The translations under genes and the position numbers were made by a program. Below are positions 22,511-34,544 of a DNA stretch of 64,000 nucleotides, one piece after another (position 1 is the first letter of the stretch; each line of letters opens with the position of its first letter). This stretch comes from Rhyacophila brunnea (taxonomy: Eukaryota > Arthropoda > Insecta > Trichoptera > Rhyacophilidae), in contig JAGYXB010000615.1 of NCBI GenBank assembly GCA_022495005.1, forward strand, positions 186,001 through 250,000, in the 5' to 3' direction. The notes under the pieces are model-generated. The model saw only the letters and a list, made by a program, of their open reading frames with translations, searched no databases and was not told where the DNA came from.

Positions 22511-22839
22511 TATATTCTCTTCGTCATCATTGTAATAATATCACAATGCATACGTGTTACTTGAATCTACAGTGCGTTTAATTAATTTAACTTGCCTAAT
22601 TTAATATACAAAGTCATTTTTTGATTCGTCTTCAAATGGATGCATCATCCGGGTACACAGATCCACGATTCGGCCACCTCGGTGGGAAAATCCCATGCCA
22701 AAAAGCCGCCCCTCAATCATTTAAAAACAACTGTTTTTTTCAATTGTAAACAATGGATATAGGTACCAATAATAGTTTGAAAATACCTCAGAGAAAAAAT
22801 ATATAGGTAGGTACTTAACCACGGGAAAAAATCTTTTTG

Positions 22840-22950
22840 AAAATATACGACACACAGCGGGATTCGAATCCGCGCCCACGTACTCTAAGGCATAAAGCCC
22901 ACCAAAGCGGCGCTCGGTGCGCTCACTACTGAGTAGGCCCCCTCCCACCC
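22840..22950 (-). mobile_element. tRNA-derived SINE-like element or tRNA pseudogene
   Basis: Minus strand: GCCTACTCAGTAGTGAGCGC (A-box region), then GGCGCGGATTCGAATCCCGC, a B-box inside a closable T-arm-like hairpin (GCGGG/CCCGC type), followed by GTGTGTCG and an AT-rich body. The spacing is larger than in a normal tRNA and no acceptor stem closes, so a SINE head is preferred. Confidence 0.5.
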
Positions 22951-23122
22951 GCGCATTACCCTTCCTATCTAATTGCGAAGAAATTTAAATACCTAGCGAT
23001 TCGTTGAATAAAAAAATGTTTATGTTTCGAATTAAAGACATGTCGAAATATATCTCTACATATATTATTGGTCAAACCCAGGGAACACAGGATTAATGGG
23101 AACTGAAATACCTAACGGGTGT

Positions 23123-23301
23123 TCGCCCAAAATATACCAAAAGTGGTTTGTTTTAGGCAGGGTTTTAATTGATTTTTAAAAACTAACCAACACCGTCAGT
23201 AAATTGTAGTCTTAGTTCGATAAAAACAAATACCTATGACTAATAAAGTTTAATGTGCACTATTTATGTCGGATCCAGCCTACCTCCACCCTTCGCCACT
23301 G
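23123..23301 (+). mobile_element. family A right arm only, copy A5
   Basis: Starts inside the R'/R junction (GTTCGCCCAAAATATACC) and continues through GTTTTAGGCAGGG, ACACCGTCAGTAAATTG, TAATGTGCACTATTTATGTC to CTCCACCCTTCGCCACTG. The left arm, centre and R' are absent. Just upstream, 23076-23120 (CAGGGAACACAGGATTAATG) resembles 29866-29912, a further short dispersed repeat. Confidence 0.75.
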
Positions 23302-26300
23302 CAATACGTATTTATAGTACATGATATTGCAAACAATTAAAAATTTATGGACGTGACTGATTCGTTGTAGTCTGACACTCGTACAAGTCACAAACTACCA
23401 CAAAATTAATGCTAAAACACGATTTATTTATCTAGTACGAAACAAACTAAATACTTTGAATTATATTTAAATTCGCTGGAATGCATCGACTTTCTAGTCA
23501 CCTTGTGCATTATACACACCTCATAACCTTTCCAAAGAAATGTGCAGGTATTTTGAGCAAACAAGGTCGTGAATGGTTTAATTGTGCACCCTTTGTTCCC
23601 ACTTTGTGGGTCTTTGTTCCACTCTGACTGACTGGTTGAGAAAGAGTTATGTTTCACTTTTGTTCTTGGCGTGTAAACAAGTTTTTTTTCTTTTATTACA
23701 TGAGCTTTTTAGCAGTAAGTAATGTTAATCATTTAATTATTGAGTACATTTATAACGTTAACAATGATTTACAATTAATAAATGTTCAGTTCCCTTTACT
23801 TACACTTTTACTATTTAATGCCTACTTAAGTACATTTATTTGCTATCGTTATTATTTTGACTTAATGAAATCAATTAGGTACAGTCAATCCTGCAAATGT
23901 TAAACTCACTGTTCCCGTGATCGTTTAATGTTTTTTTTTCCTGAAAATACTACTGTGTAGTGGCATCTGTCGAATCTAATGGTCATCCACTCGTCGGGCC
24001 CATAGACTATAGATATATCGTCCAGCCCATTGATTTACCTTGCAGGATTACCTAATTACTTTTAGCCAAATTTACTTGGGTTTGAAGCGTAGGTATAGAA
24101 TTATGATAGTTCGTAAGGCAATCGTAGCTTTTCATTGGTCGGCCTACGAGCAAAAAGAAAATAAAAATCAAACCTCATTGGTCCAGCGGCCAGCCCACAC
24201 GTTGTATTTCAGCATTTCATTCTCATCATAAGTACCACTTTCTGTTTGTATGTTTTTTATCCGCAAGTTTTGTTCGTGGTTTTGACTCTTGTTGACGAGT
24301 TTTATTAAATACCTACGTTTCTGCCGAACTCAATCGATTCGTCGATCCGCCTGTTATAAGGCAGCTTTATGCCTGCTTTGTTACAGTGGATATTCATTAG
24401 CCAAGCTGCTATAATTGATAATACCTATATACTTTTTACTAAGTACGGAGAATTGATATATTGAAAATTCGATAACTTTTAGTACCTATGCCACTTGTAC
24501 TGACTGCTAGGGTTAGATACTATTTTTCGGGTAGAATCATTGTGTTGGTTTTCGGAATTGGGTGAAAGTCTCTGGAAAACTATTTTATTTAACTATTAAC
24601 TATTTTACCTAATAATTCTCTGTAATTTTATCTACAACACTTCGAATTTTGTTTAATTAACTTAATTTAAATTATTTATTGTGAATAGTACCTATAAATT
24701 TCCTTTTTTAAAATTTTTTCTTGGTTTGATATTCCAAGTCTTGAGTTATCTGCGCCATTATGTCAAGCTCACTTTCCACAAAGCAATTTTATAATATAGT
24801 TTATTCGTTTATATCACACTTAAAATAGCATATTATTATATACCTGCATAAACAAGTCAGAGTGGTGATGAATCAATGTCAATACGTCATCAATTATTGT
24901 TTTCTCTACCAAGGGTTTGTTTAGGGCGTTTAGGCTTACATACAAAGTTTGAGAAACCTGCTAACATGACATCTTTCTTAATTAAAGTAACAATAAGTAA
25001 TAAAATTGAAATGATTTGTGTATTATTTTGACTAAGCTTTCGACGGCTTTCGTTGATTTATGTAGGCATGTATTTTTATAGCTTTGAAAAAGCATACAAT
25101 ACCTTTTGCAATTCTGTTATTTCCAATATTGTATTCTTTGCAGCCTTGTAGCAAATTGTCGGAAAACATTTTTTTTTCATAAGATTTAAATATCGGCTTA
25201 GTTATTTTATTTGATATTTTTTGACAGCGGAAATAATAATTAGTGTTTATATCCCAGAGTGCGTTGCAGGACCGTGCTTAGAAGCGTCCCTATGATAGGC
25301 ATCTATCATTAAGAGGCGAATATCGGCAACTTAGATTGCGTCGCCTACAATATTCATAATAATATTAAGTATGTCATATAGCAGGTACCTGGTAAATCTA
25401 CGAAAAAGGCAGTGGCCCATTTAAAATAGATACGATCAAGAGACTAAATTAAATTAGCAACTCTAGATCTGTTTTTTTTGTATTTGTCAAGTGCGACTTA
25501 GTAATTATTTATAGCAATTTAAGTTTATCTTTACTTATATTATTCTTATATAATATATAAATCAAAATAGGTTTACAATTCCGTTTAAATTCAACCTTAG
25601 AGAAAGACGCATCGACTGCATTCACTGTATTGTCTAAAATATAATATATTATATTAATTAGCTTGTAATTAAATCAGTTTAAATATAAAAGGTGTTTATA
25701 TGAAAATGATCCAGCCGTTGGTTCTGCATCGCGTAAATTTGTGTTTTCATCTACTGCTGTTTTATTTTGCTTTTTCGCGCTTTATTGTTTATTTTTGCAA
25801 TCTGAGGTCGTGTGTATGTCAAATATAATGATTTGCCTAACTTAATTATGTTGGAGTATTGTAGGTATGTATGTATGTTATCTGATCCGTTTGTTCAACC
25901 ATCCAAAGAGTTTTTATTGAATATTTTACAATAACTCTTTTATAATAGTTCTAATTTATTGTTATTTTTTTTATCTTTTCAGGTATGAGTCTTACCGATA
26001 CAATATTAAATCGAGAGTGTCTCAAATAGTCTGCTCTCACTTGAAATAGCTGTAAGTAAAACTATTTTTATAATCATTACGTTTAGCCCTGACTAGCTTA
26101 TGCTTTTAGCTTATCCATAACAATAAAATTGTTTTCATATTCTAATCCTTCGAGCTGTTTTGCTGATAGCTTCATCATGACAATTGTATGCGTCATAATG
26201 ATACAATATAATGTTTGACGCATGTAAGTATCTACTCCATATGCCGCTGTATTCCGTATAACCGAACAGTACCCAAATTACCCTATATCGTTTACTCACT

Positions 26301-26717
26301 CTATTCTTAGAAATGCATTATTCCCTGCAAAATTTACAGCTAAATAGGTAATACAGTAATAAACAAAAGACAATAAGGAATCAACGTAAATCATCTTAAT
26401 GTCGTATCGAAATATCGTTGAAAAGTGCATTAACCAAACATGCATAAAACAAATCCATTGTAGTCGAAATAATGCATAATGCTGTTTTCGTCTATTCAAC
26501 AAAAACTAATGCCAGCCATTACCGTATGCAGGAGCGCATTAAGACTTTGTAGGCAAAAGAACACTTTCTTTATTCAATATCTGGGGTTATTTCTGATACC
26601 TATGCGTAATTTCTCTAGAACAACATCAATCAACAACAACAACAATCTGTTTAGTCAATCCCCGATACCATTATCGTTTTGCGTACTTTCTTTACATAAT
26701 AATCTTCTAGAATCTAA
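23302..26717. other. long AT-rich stretch, nothing firm
   Basis: No transposon ends or LINE peptides were recognised over 3.4 kb. The most gene-like item is at 25981-26050: a very good acceptor (TTTATCTTTTCAG) followed by an open frame YESYRYNIKSRVSQIVCSHL ending in a stop, with GCT|GTAAGT just after. It might be a last coding exon; support is splice-site quality only. Confidence 0.4.
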
Positions 26718-27168
26718 CAGGGGTAGTCAACCTGGTCCCTACCGCCCACTAGAGGGCGTTCCAGCTTTCATGGTGGGCGGCAGGGGTTTTAAAAACATTT
26801 TTATTATGTTTTCACAAAATTCCCCGTGACAATTTAAATTTCAGAAAATATACTACATATTTGTATTTTTTGTTATTTGTATTTGTCAAAGGGTACATCT
26901 TTCGCTCATATGTGGATGCTTATACAGTAAGTTGTTTTATAAAGATTTATTCTGCCAAACTCAACGAAAGTCTGACAAAGTATTTGGTAAGTAATTATTA
27001 TTACATGCTTTAACTTGCTGTAACTTTGCTTTATAAATTTTATAAAGTAAAGTTACTTCCATACTTTATAAATCACCATTACTGTGGACCCGGAGGGCGG
27101 TTAGAAAATGTTACTACTGATAGAGATACAAAAGTGGGCGGTAGGTATAAAACGGTTGACTACCCCTG
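26718..27168. mobile_element. hAT-type MITE H2
   Basis: A 451-bp element with termini CAGGGGTAGTCAACC and GGTTGACTACCCCTG in perfect inverted orientation. Subterminal CCGCCC/GGGCGG blocks (CTACCGCCCAC and GTGGGCGGTAG) extend the inverted repeat. The termini fit the hAT consensus CAGGGGTNNNCAACC. Flanks share only ATCTA, so the duplication is unclear. Non-coding. Confidence 0.75.
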
Positions 27169-27480
27169 ATCTAGAGTCTAGAAACTCCTCTCAAATCCAG
27201 TCGTATTTGTCAATAGATATGCCTGTAATGTTATTTTCGCCAAAGGCTTGACATCACAAGACCTTATGAAATAAAGATATATGGGATTATAAAACGGTGA
27301 TAGAAAGTGGTTGTATCAATGTCATTAATTTTTATCCTTAATCTCACATAGTTTTTCGAGCTCTATTCGTTGAAGGGTGATTGATATTATTACATCTATC
27401 TTCTTAAACTTCTAGAAAAAAATCCAGTAAGGGAATCTAAAAATATTATGGAAGCTTTCAGATAGTAGATAATACTTACC
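27169..27480. other. AT-rich stretch, nothing recognised
   Basis: Short spacer between H2 and H3 without identified features. Confidence 0.5.
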
Positions 27481-27940
27481 TAGAGTTGGGTTTCGGGAAT
27501 TTCCCGACGAGAGTTCTCGAGAAATTTTCGGGGTTTTCCATCCCGAATCTCGAGAATCTTTTCTCGGGATTTCTTTATTATCAAATATTAATTGATAAAA
27601 CGATTTTCTAAATGAAAAAAGTGGACAGGAAACACAAAACGTTCAAAGACTGATCGGGGCATTTAAGACAATTAAGCCAACGTCGACTCAAATTGAGCGC
27701 AATTTTTGCAACATCAGCGAATTTTGTGTCTCAAAAGCGTACGCGATTGACAGTCTGTGTTTTTTGAAATCCTATTTTAATATGTAATGTTTTGTTTGTC
27801 TTCTTACATAAATAAAAAAAATCGTATTATTTTGTCTGTTTTAAAAGGTTTTTTTCATTTCCCGAATCTCGAGAATTCAAAATTCCATCATTTCGGGAAA
27901 TCCCGAATCTCAAGATTTTCTCGGGAAATACCCATTTCTA
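27481..27940. mobile_element. hAT-like MITE H3 (TCTCGGGAAATTC-rich ends)
   Basis: Ends are inverted copies of TAGARWTGGGT. Each is followed by clustered, alternating TTCCCGA / TCGGGAA and TCTCGAGA motifs that make the ends strongly self-complementary (27490-27570 and 27855-27930). This dense subterminal motif array is characteristic of transposase-binding regions of hAT MITEs. The flanking octamers agree only partly. No coding capacity. Confidence 0.65.
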
Positions 27941-27958
27941 GTAGTACCTAAAGCCCAT

Positions 27959-28231
27959 AGAGGTATTAAATTAAAAGAGGGACAAGGAATCGGCTTTCTC
28001 ATACAGCTGAATGAAGCAGGCCAACAATAGCCGATAACTTACGAAAAATAGCGACGCGATAAAAAAAATTCAGGGCATCACAGAGGATTTACTTTGGTCA
28101 TTATAACATACCCATATAATATAATGTTAACGTTCAAATTTTGCCACAAATTGATTACCAACCCGCCCAACCATACTTTTTCGCCATACTAGCCGGCTTC
28201 ACCATACTTTCATATAACCTGCCGCCCCTAA
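27959..28231 (-). mobile_element. retroposon C2 with 11-bp TSD
   Basis: Second copy of the C family (see 10876), matching over its whole length, including AGCAGGCCAACAATAGCCGA and CACCATACTTTCATATAACC. It is flanked by the direct repeat CTAAAGCCCAT (27948-27958 and 28232-28242), different from that of C1. It sits eight bases from the right end of hAT H3. C1 and C2 begin and end at the same points, so the unit is about 260-270 bp rather than a randomly truncated LINE. Confidence 0.8.
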
Positions 28232-28242
28232 CTAAAGCCCAT

Positions 28243-28915
28243 GCCTTAATTCGGCCGTGCTCGTCCATTGCACATTCAACAGTTCCTCGTGTATTATTTT
28301 GCATTGTTAAACTCGATTACTTATTTACTTTATTATTACTAGACCTTCTTGCAATATTTCACAATGGGTCTTTTGTGCTGACGGCTGACCCCACTGCTAA
28401 GGGCCAGAAGTCCAGACTCTGTTGTTCTAACATTGGGTACATACCTACATCATAAGTGACTTGGTAAACGTCATGTTAACCTGTACATACCTACCCCCTT
28501 TATGTTTCGATGAATACTTTATTGTATATTGCGTCCACTGTGGTCTATGCTTTATACTTTATAGTCTATCTATGTTATGATTGACCTATTAGTATGACTG
28601 TAATAATCAGTTTTCACAATGTAATCGCCATGATGCATAATGTAAGTAGTTATATTGCGTCCAATTTACCCTATCTTCTTATCCTTTGTTTCATAATGAC
28701 ACAATCGATAAGTCAGGAGACATAAAAGGGGGCCTCAGTTTAAACACAGTTTAAACCAATTATAAATTATTAAGTTATATCATTACATATGTTTAAAGTT
28801 TAAACAATTTTCATAATTTGTTGGTAACATATCTAGCTAAATTACGAAAAAATATAATATAAACAATTTTTTTGTAAGTTAAAAATAGTTATCGCTAATG
28901 GTAGTGTTTATGGTT
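28243..28915. other. AT-rich stretch, nothing recognised
   Basis: No gene or repeat family recognised. Confidence 0.5.
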
Positions 28916-29258
28916 TTTAGATTTCCAACGTGTGTCCTTCTTTACTCGACGTTTCGGGCTCGTTGCAGAGGGCATTATCAAGAGATGATATGTTTTATGA
29001 TGAAAATTTAGTGTAGGTATGTGAATGTAAACGTTGCTCTAAGAATGTCAAATGGAATCCGATTAGCTAAGAGCAAACGTTGCTCAGAGTAATCTGTCAA
29101 TCGTTACGACCAGGGATACCGGCTCGACCATTGGATTTTGCTGATAGTGCCGGAAGCCATGACGTTTTTAACCGTAATCCATCATCCCTATTAATATTTT
29201 CAGGGTTTCTATGGATTTCAATGGCCTCCTTTAACAAAAAAACAACCGTAAGAGCCTC
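28916..29258 (-). pseudogene. Penelope-like element 3' fragment
   Basis: Minus-strand translation from 29258 gives FLLKEAIEIHRNPENINRDD, then GLRLKTSWLPALS and a stop near 29094. KEAIEIxxNPxNINRDDGxxL...W is the conserved extreme C-terminus of Penelope-like retroelement proteins, just after the GIY-YIG endonuclease. Downstream (28916-28985) the minus strand reads TTGATAATGCCCTCTGC, AACGAGCCCGAAACGTCG, the motif commonly found in the 3' part of these elements. Reverse transcriptase and most of the endonuclease are missing, so this is a 5'-truncated dead copy. Confidence 0.78.
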
Positions 29259-30030
29259 AAACATTATATTTATGGTTTTTATTTTATTTTTCTACACGGG
29301 TGGGGGGCACAAAATCAATCAGTACGTCGGGCATCCGCGTCTCTAAACACGCCACTAATTACTGAGGATAGTGATCTCTATAATTATAGACTTTTCCAAC
29401 AATCCTTCTTGAGAGATCATCCGTTGATTTGCTTGCTTAGAACCACTATTCGACCAATCGCTTAGTCACTACAATACAGTTAAACAATGAAAGCTACGCG
29501 ATAATAGGTATTACTAATATTTTTTAATGTTTGACAGTTTCTTTAAAAAGCTATCTTGTCAGTCGCGAAATGATCTGTATTATTCTACCGACGCAAACGT
29601 CTAAACCATTTTTGATGTCGGTACAGATATGTAGAGGTTTATATGGGATGGTATACTTTAATTAAAACCACGGATTAATTCGAGAAAAATTTACGTGTAT
29701 TTGGCTTTTCACATGAGATATGGGACATGGATATAGATTGAAGTAACAAAATTTTGGCGCTTAAAAAAAGGCGACGAGCTACGTTCAAGGCATGTTTCCC
29801 CACTACCTATTCTCTATCCTTCACTTTCACTATCTCACTTTGTTTCGTTTATTTAAAAGTTACAACCAGGGAAGACAAAATTAATGGGAACTGGCTTACC
29901 CTATTGGGTGTGGTAGGTACAACAGACAACGGATATCGAGTGTGGAAAAATATGGGGTAATCTTAAACACGTGTTATTTTCACCAGTATGATAATAATAT
30001 GCTTTAAAGTTTGTTACATAAATGTAACAT
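29259..30030. other. AT-rich stretch, one short dispersed repeat
   Basis: 29866-29912 (CAGGGAAGACAAAATTAATG then GGGAACTG) resembles 23076-23120. Nothing else recognised. Confidence 0.45.
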
Positions 30031-30165
30031 GCATCCAATTTTGAGTGCCGTCGGCGTGTGTCGTTATATTCGGGTTGTACGGTTTGACCGCCATAAAATA
30101 CCCTGCTTCAAAATATTGGTCCACGGCGATGGCTTTTACATTTATATTTATTAATCTGTTCTGTG
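30031..30165 (-). other. open peptide segment shared with 37.74 kb
   Basis: A minus-strand frame of about 55 codons encodes VKAIAVDQYFEAGYFMAVK, then PYNPNITTHADGTQNWMHV and a stop near 30015. A diverged relative is encoded on the minus strand at 37707-37795 (KSAMDQCFEAVYFMMVR). Conservation of DQxFEAxYFMxV at the protein level suggests two copies of a coding sequence carried by a mobile element. I do not recognise the family. Confidence 0.4.
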
Positions 30166-31874
30166 GTTACAACTATACTAACAACACACAAGTTAGATAT
30201 AATATTTTTCTTCCTTATTCTGTCGATTACAGGATTATCGAAGGGGGATTTAGGCATTCGTTGTGTTATTTGGTATCAGTACCTACTAAATCTAAAATAA
30301 ACGTACTTTTTTATCGTCACTTTCATATCTATTATGCACTACTATTGATTTTAGCATAGCATAGACTATGATTGTAGTGTTTTTTCCGAGTTCATGCATA
30401 GTTTTTAATACTTACTTAATATTTATGAAGTTTTGCTACAAAGTTTTAAATGAAACGAACGAAAAAGTTTCGTGTACCTTGTAATTTTGTTGTAGGATTG
30501 CATCCTTCAAAATTATAATATTATTAGCATATGTACTTGATTTAAGTTTACCGTGATTATAATAATTGTAAATTTATAAAAAAAATCATTTAACATTTCG
30601 CCTTGGGAGTTTAAGGTCTTCAGTTACACATATTACATATAAAAATTTAACTCTTTGCTAAATTAATATTACAGTTAGAATTTATCGGTGTTTTGAGCAT
30701 CAAAACATGTTGTTTCTTATTGTTTCCCATTATAATACGCAGTTATTACTACCTATTACAGCCGTTGTTAGCATTTCTAGTTGAGTTCTCGATGAGTGGG
30801 TTTGTCCGGTCCGATATTTTTGGTTCAATTTCGATGGGGGAGAAATAAATTTATTATAACTAGGCTTGGTGTTCTTATGTGTTTTCTTTCCAGTGCTCCT
30901 CAATATATGTAGAAATATATTATTTCCATCATTTTCATCCTAGAGCCGGAGTGCTAAGTTATGAAGCGGCAACTCTACAGTCGGATACAATATAATAAAT
31001 TTAATATAATGACAATTCGGCACTATGTGTTTTTAACGGGAACTTATAATCGAGTGACATGTCCAATCAATTATGACCCGCTATGTATTGACCAGCGCAT
31101 TCTGGAATAATACGATGAAATGATAATGCAACAAATCACGGATCCGCTTTCTCATAATATTACGAAATCATAAATGACTGATTCTACGTGAAAATTAATA
31201 TCTAAAAAATAAAATTATAATAAATTGCGATCTAGGTCACAGGAATACGATGACAGCCACATTTATAATATATATTATAATATTGTGTTTTATTTTAGTT
31301 AAATAATACAATATTATATTTTGTAAATATTACAAGAAACCTGACAAAAATATTCATCTTCAAAGCCTTCCAAGATCTGCAATTCAAAAGAACTAAGCTT
31401 ACTCATAATAATTAGCATTGGTTAATATTTACCTATTTATCCTTATTTTACAAAATTCATATAATCCCTAAATCTTGAGTATTCACTGGAACGACTGCCA
31501 CAATAGGGTGCTGAGTTTGCCATTACCAATAAATCATCCTTCGCTTTTGTGAGCTTTTCGTTTTTCGCTCTTCGGCTCGAATTTTTTCATTCTTGGATAA
31601 GAAACTCCCTTCTATTGTTTTTTCAACTTTCTTCTTTTTCAGTTCTTACTCTATTGACTTATATTACTTATTCAAATGTAAGGATATAAAGGATATCGTT
31701 GAGACATCAACTACACGTCATAAATAATATTTTTTTGTATAGTAATTTACATGGCCGAACTCCATTCTATTTTGAAACATTGTGTGTTTTGTTGATTTTA
31801 CGATTTTTGAGTTATTCATGTTGACGGGGCTGTTTCGGTTTATAAACCTATTTTCGGAACGGTACTTACCTATA
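30166..31874. other. AT-rich stretch with one short dispersed repeat
   Basis: 30928-30990 (CATTTTCATCCTAGAGC, GTTATGAAGCG, ACTCTAC) closely matches 36629-36675 just upstream of MITE 36680. No gene recognised. Confidence 0.5.
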
Positions 31875-31882
31875 CGATAGGT

Positions 31883-32258
31883 CAGGGATGGCGAACCTAT
31901 GGCACGCGAATGTTTCATTTTGAAGAGAAATTAAATGACTATTGTACATATATATTTAAAGTGTTTCTTTATAAAAAAAATTACAAATAAATATATAAGT
32001 AAGTACCTACTTACTTATATATAATATTAAAAAATAATGACGGCATAGCCATGCCTATTTTCTTCGATTTCTCATATTATGTTTACCAATCCTATGCGCA
32101 AACGGAAACGACGAAATTCATGCAATGTGTTAAAAAGAATTCTTATAAGCTTTTTTTTCGCCATGAAAAACTGCTTGCACGTCAGACAGTTGAAAAATAT
32201 TAGGGATTTCCCTATTTGGGAATTTTTAGCGCGTACGTAAAAAGGTTTGCCAATCCTG
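31883..32258. mobile_element. hAT-type MITE H4, perfect 8-bp TSD
   Basis: A 376-bp element with ends CAGGGATGGCGAACC and GGTTTGCCAATCCTG, matching hAT termini, and subterminal GGCACGCG / GCGCGTACG near the ends. It is flanked by a perfect octamer duplication CGATAGGT (31875-31882 and 32259-32266). The minus-strand open frame inside it has no transposase motif. Confidence 0.92.
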
Positions 32259-32266
32259 CGATAGGT

Positions 32267-33136
32267 CATAAGTAGTCGTAAAAAATCAGTAAACGAACGT
32301 GTCTGGTCAGATATTAATGATATTATAATGAGTGGTTGTAATATGTTAATATTTGCTTTCCATCTCGTTCACGATAGTGGCTTCAACTTTTTATATTTAA
32401 TTTGACTTGTTTTTGTTACATTTTTTTGTAGCCAGATGTCAACATAAATAACCAAAATATCGTTGAATTAACAACTAAAAGTATCTTAATTATACAGAAT
32501 AAAAAACCGCAACCATCTTTCTCAATTACGCTATAGTGGAAAAGTTAAATGCCTATCTTGAATCGGCGCAGATGCGATTTTTTCTAGTGCGCACGAATTT
32601 TACTTTCTGTCATAACTTCACTTATCAATAAAGGATTAATAATTGACTAGTTCAGCGCTCGCCTTCGTCGGGTCCTATGTCAAGCGTAAGTATTCGTGCT
32701 ATTTTTCAATGTTTGTTCGATTTAGCGCATGGACACAAATGGGTTGAGCAAATGGTATATCAACCGTTCCTCCTAAAAGGGCATTAAATTATTAATCTAA
32801 CCCTCAAGGATAAGTATACTTTATGTAAATGTACATACATTTAATGCTCATGACTTAATTAACGTATCTACTTTACTTATCTCTTTCGTGTAAGGTAGTC
32901 AATTCCACTATTTTAAATAATATATATATTATTACGAAATCATTAGTGTTTTTAAACGGCATAATATATTGGAATCCTCCACAACATTTAAGAAAATCTC
33001 CCTAAAACACGCAAATACTTTTAATCCAGAGCACTCACTATTCAATTCAATCGTGGAGGAAAGAAAATGTGAATACCTATCTTAAGTTTCAACCCACCTA
33101 TCCAGTATTAGTTTATTATTCTTATTGTGTTCCCAG
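32267..33136. other. AT-rich stretch, nothing recognised
   Basis: No features until the pyrimidine tract that precedes the exon candidate at 33137. Confidence 0.5.
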
Positions 33137-33232
33137 GAATGTCTCGAGTACTCGTCTAAAAATGCAAAACTTGTTCAGCCGAGCGGACGGATTTCATATT
33201 CGAGTGCGTCCGAAGGAAATTGCTCTGCTGCA
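33137..33232 (+). CDS. candidate internal exon, unrecognised protein
   Basis: The best exon candidate in the window. It is a 96-bp, roughly 48% GC segment bounded by a textbook acceptor (TTATTCTTATTGTGTTCCCAG, AG at 33135-33136) and a strong donor (GCA|GTAAGTG, GT at 33233-33234). The length is a multiple of three, so exon phases are symmetric. Two of three frames are open. Frame 1 reads ECLEYSSKNAKLVQPSGRIS then YSSASEGNCSAA. Frame 2 reads NVSSTRLKMQNLFSRADGFH then IRVRPKEIALLQ. The third has an early stop. Neither is recognised. Frame 1, with two Cys and a G-R-I-S segment, loosely recalls the start of a CUB module, but this is weak. Confidence 0.42.
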
Positions 33233-33234
33233 GT

Positions 33235-34333
33235 AAGTGCATTTCCGCGTAATGCGTCCCAAAGCTGCCTGTGATCGATTGCGTGGTCCGCCCAGAGCTT
33301 TTTATATGATCATATTATTCTGTAAAAGCTCTCCCCAATAGTGCCAATTCTGGGTAGCTTTGAAAGTAAACGTTCTGTATTTATTTACAAATTTAACGTG
33401 GTTTCACTCTGATAAAATAGAATGTAACAAAATAGCATAAGTACCATACTTAACTCCAACCACAGGATAAACAGTTAAGTTGTGATTACTATATTATGCT
33501 GCATGTCGCGTACTATCACATGACGTCACAGTAAGTTGGCGCTACGGAAAAAAAGATGTGTACAGACCTACAAATTTCGTTTACTAAACTACAAACACAG
33601 TCGAAAACTACCCAATCCAGACTCGCAACTGGACAGGATCTGACATTCGAATGACGTTTCCAATATGGCGTCCATATGGTAATTCGTAGTTCCATTTTTG
33701 ACCGTTCTTTAGATAAGTTTTTAGGACTGTAATGTTGTTTTTCTTGGTGCTTAAAATGTTATCAGACTGGTCTTCCCATCCCATAGCACATTTTGAACCT
33801 TTAAAGTTTAAAGGAACATTGTCAGTTAGCAAAATTTGCCGAAATCACCAGAACAACAATGAGGTCACCTCACGTTGTACGTTGTACCGCACTGCATCGA
33901 CACCTGCATGACTCAATGAAGGTTTTTTTATCATTTTCCACATCCCTACACATTTTCGACTCATGTCAAAATCGCGTGTTTTTTGTTTTTATCGGTACTA
34001 TGTATTTTCTATTTGAATGTTGTATATTATCTATGGTCTGCAAAATATTATCTCTGGATGTATTACCGCAAGTAATTTTAACGTACGTACAGGTAGACAC
34101 TGTTAAAATTAATTGAAATTAGCATGAATTATGATTCAAAATACTAAATACATAATACATTAGAGTTCGCTCTTTCCATCATATAATTTACAGAGGTGGC
34201 GATCGTTCAAAATATAATGCAAAATGACGAAACCATAGACTAAATTTGTCGCCTTGACAGTACGCGACGTGCATCTCAATATATGTGATCACATCTTCAA
34301 ACATAATCTTAATCTGTCCTGGAAAGATGCGCT
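33235..34333. other. AT-rich stretch, nothing firm
   Basis: The first 90 bp after the exon candidate remain fairly GC-rich, and the rest is unremarkable. Open frames at 33608-33832 (minus) and 33859-34116 (plus) have no recognisable motifs. Confidence 0.45.
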
Positions 34334-34346
34334 ACATTTTGTATAT

Positions 34347-34544
34347 ATATATATATATTTTTTTTTAATTATTAATAACCATGACCTTGCTTTTTCGTAC
34401 AAGGTGGTTGTTAGTAATTTTGAACAATCACAAACACCCAGGCTTTGATAAAAACACATAAATGTTTTTGTCATGACCGGGAATCGATCCCAGAACTCTC
34501 GGGTGGAAGGCCAGCGCCTTACCCACTGCACCACGAGAGCCGCC
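34347..34544 (-). mobile_element. tRNA-derived SINE S1 with TSD
   Basis: Minus strand starts GGCGGCTCTCGTGGTGCAGT with A-box TGGTGCAGTGG and B-box GGATCGATTCC, in a tRNA-like head of about 75 bp. A body follows (TTTATGTGTTTTTATC, CAACCACCTTGTACG), ending in an A-run merging with a TA microsatellite. It is flanked by the direct repeat ACATTTTGTATAT (34334-34346 and 34545-34557). Transcribed by pol III in life and mobilised by a LINE in trans. A sister copy in opposite orientation lies 200 bp downstream. Confidence 0.92.
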
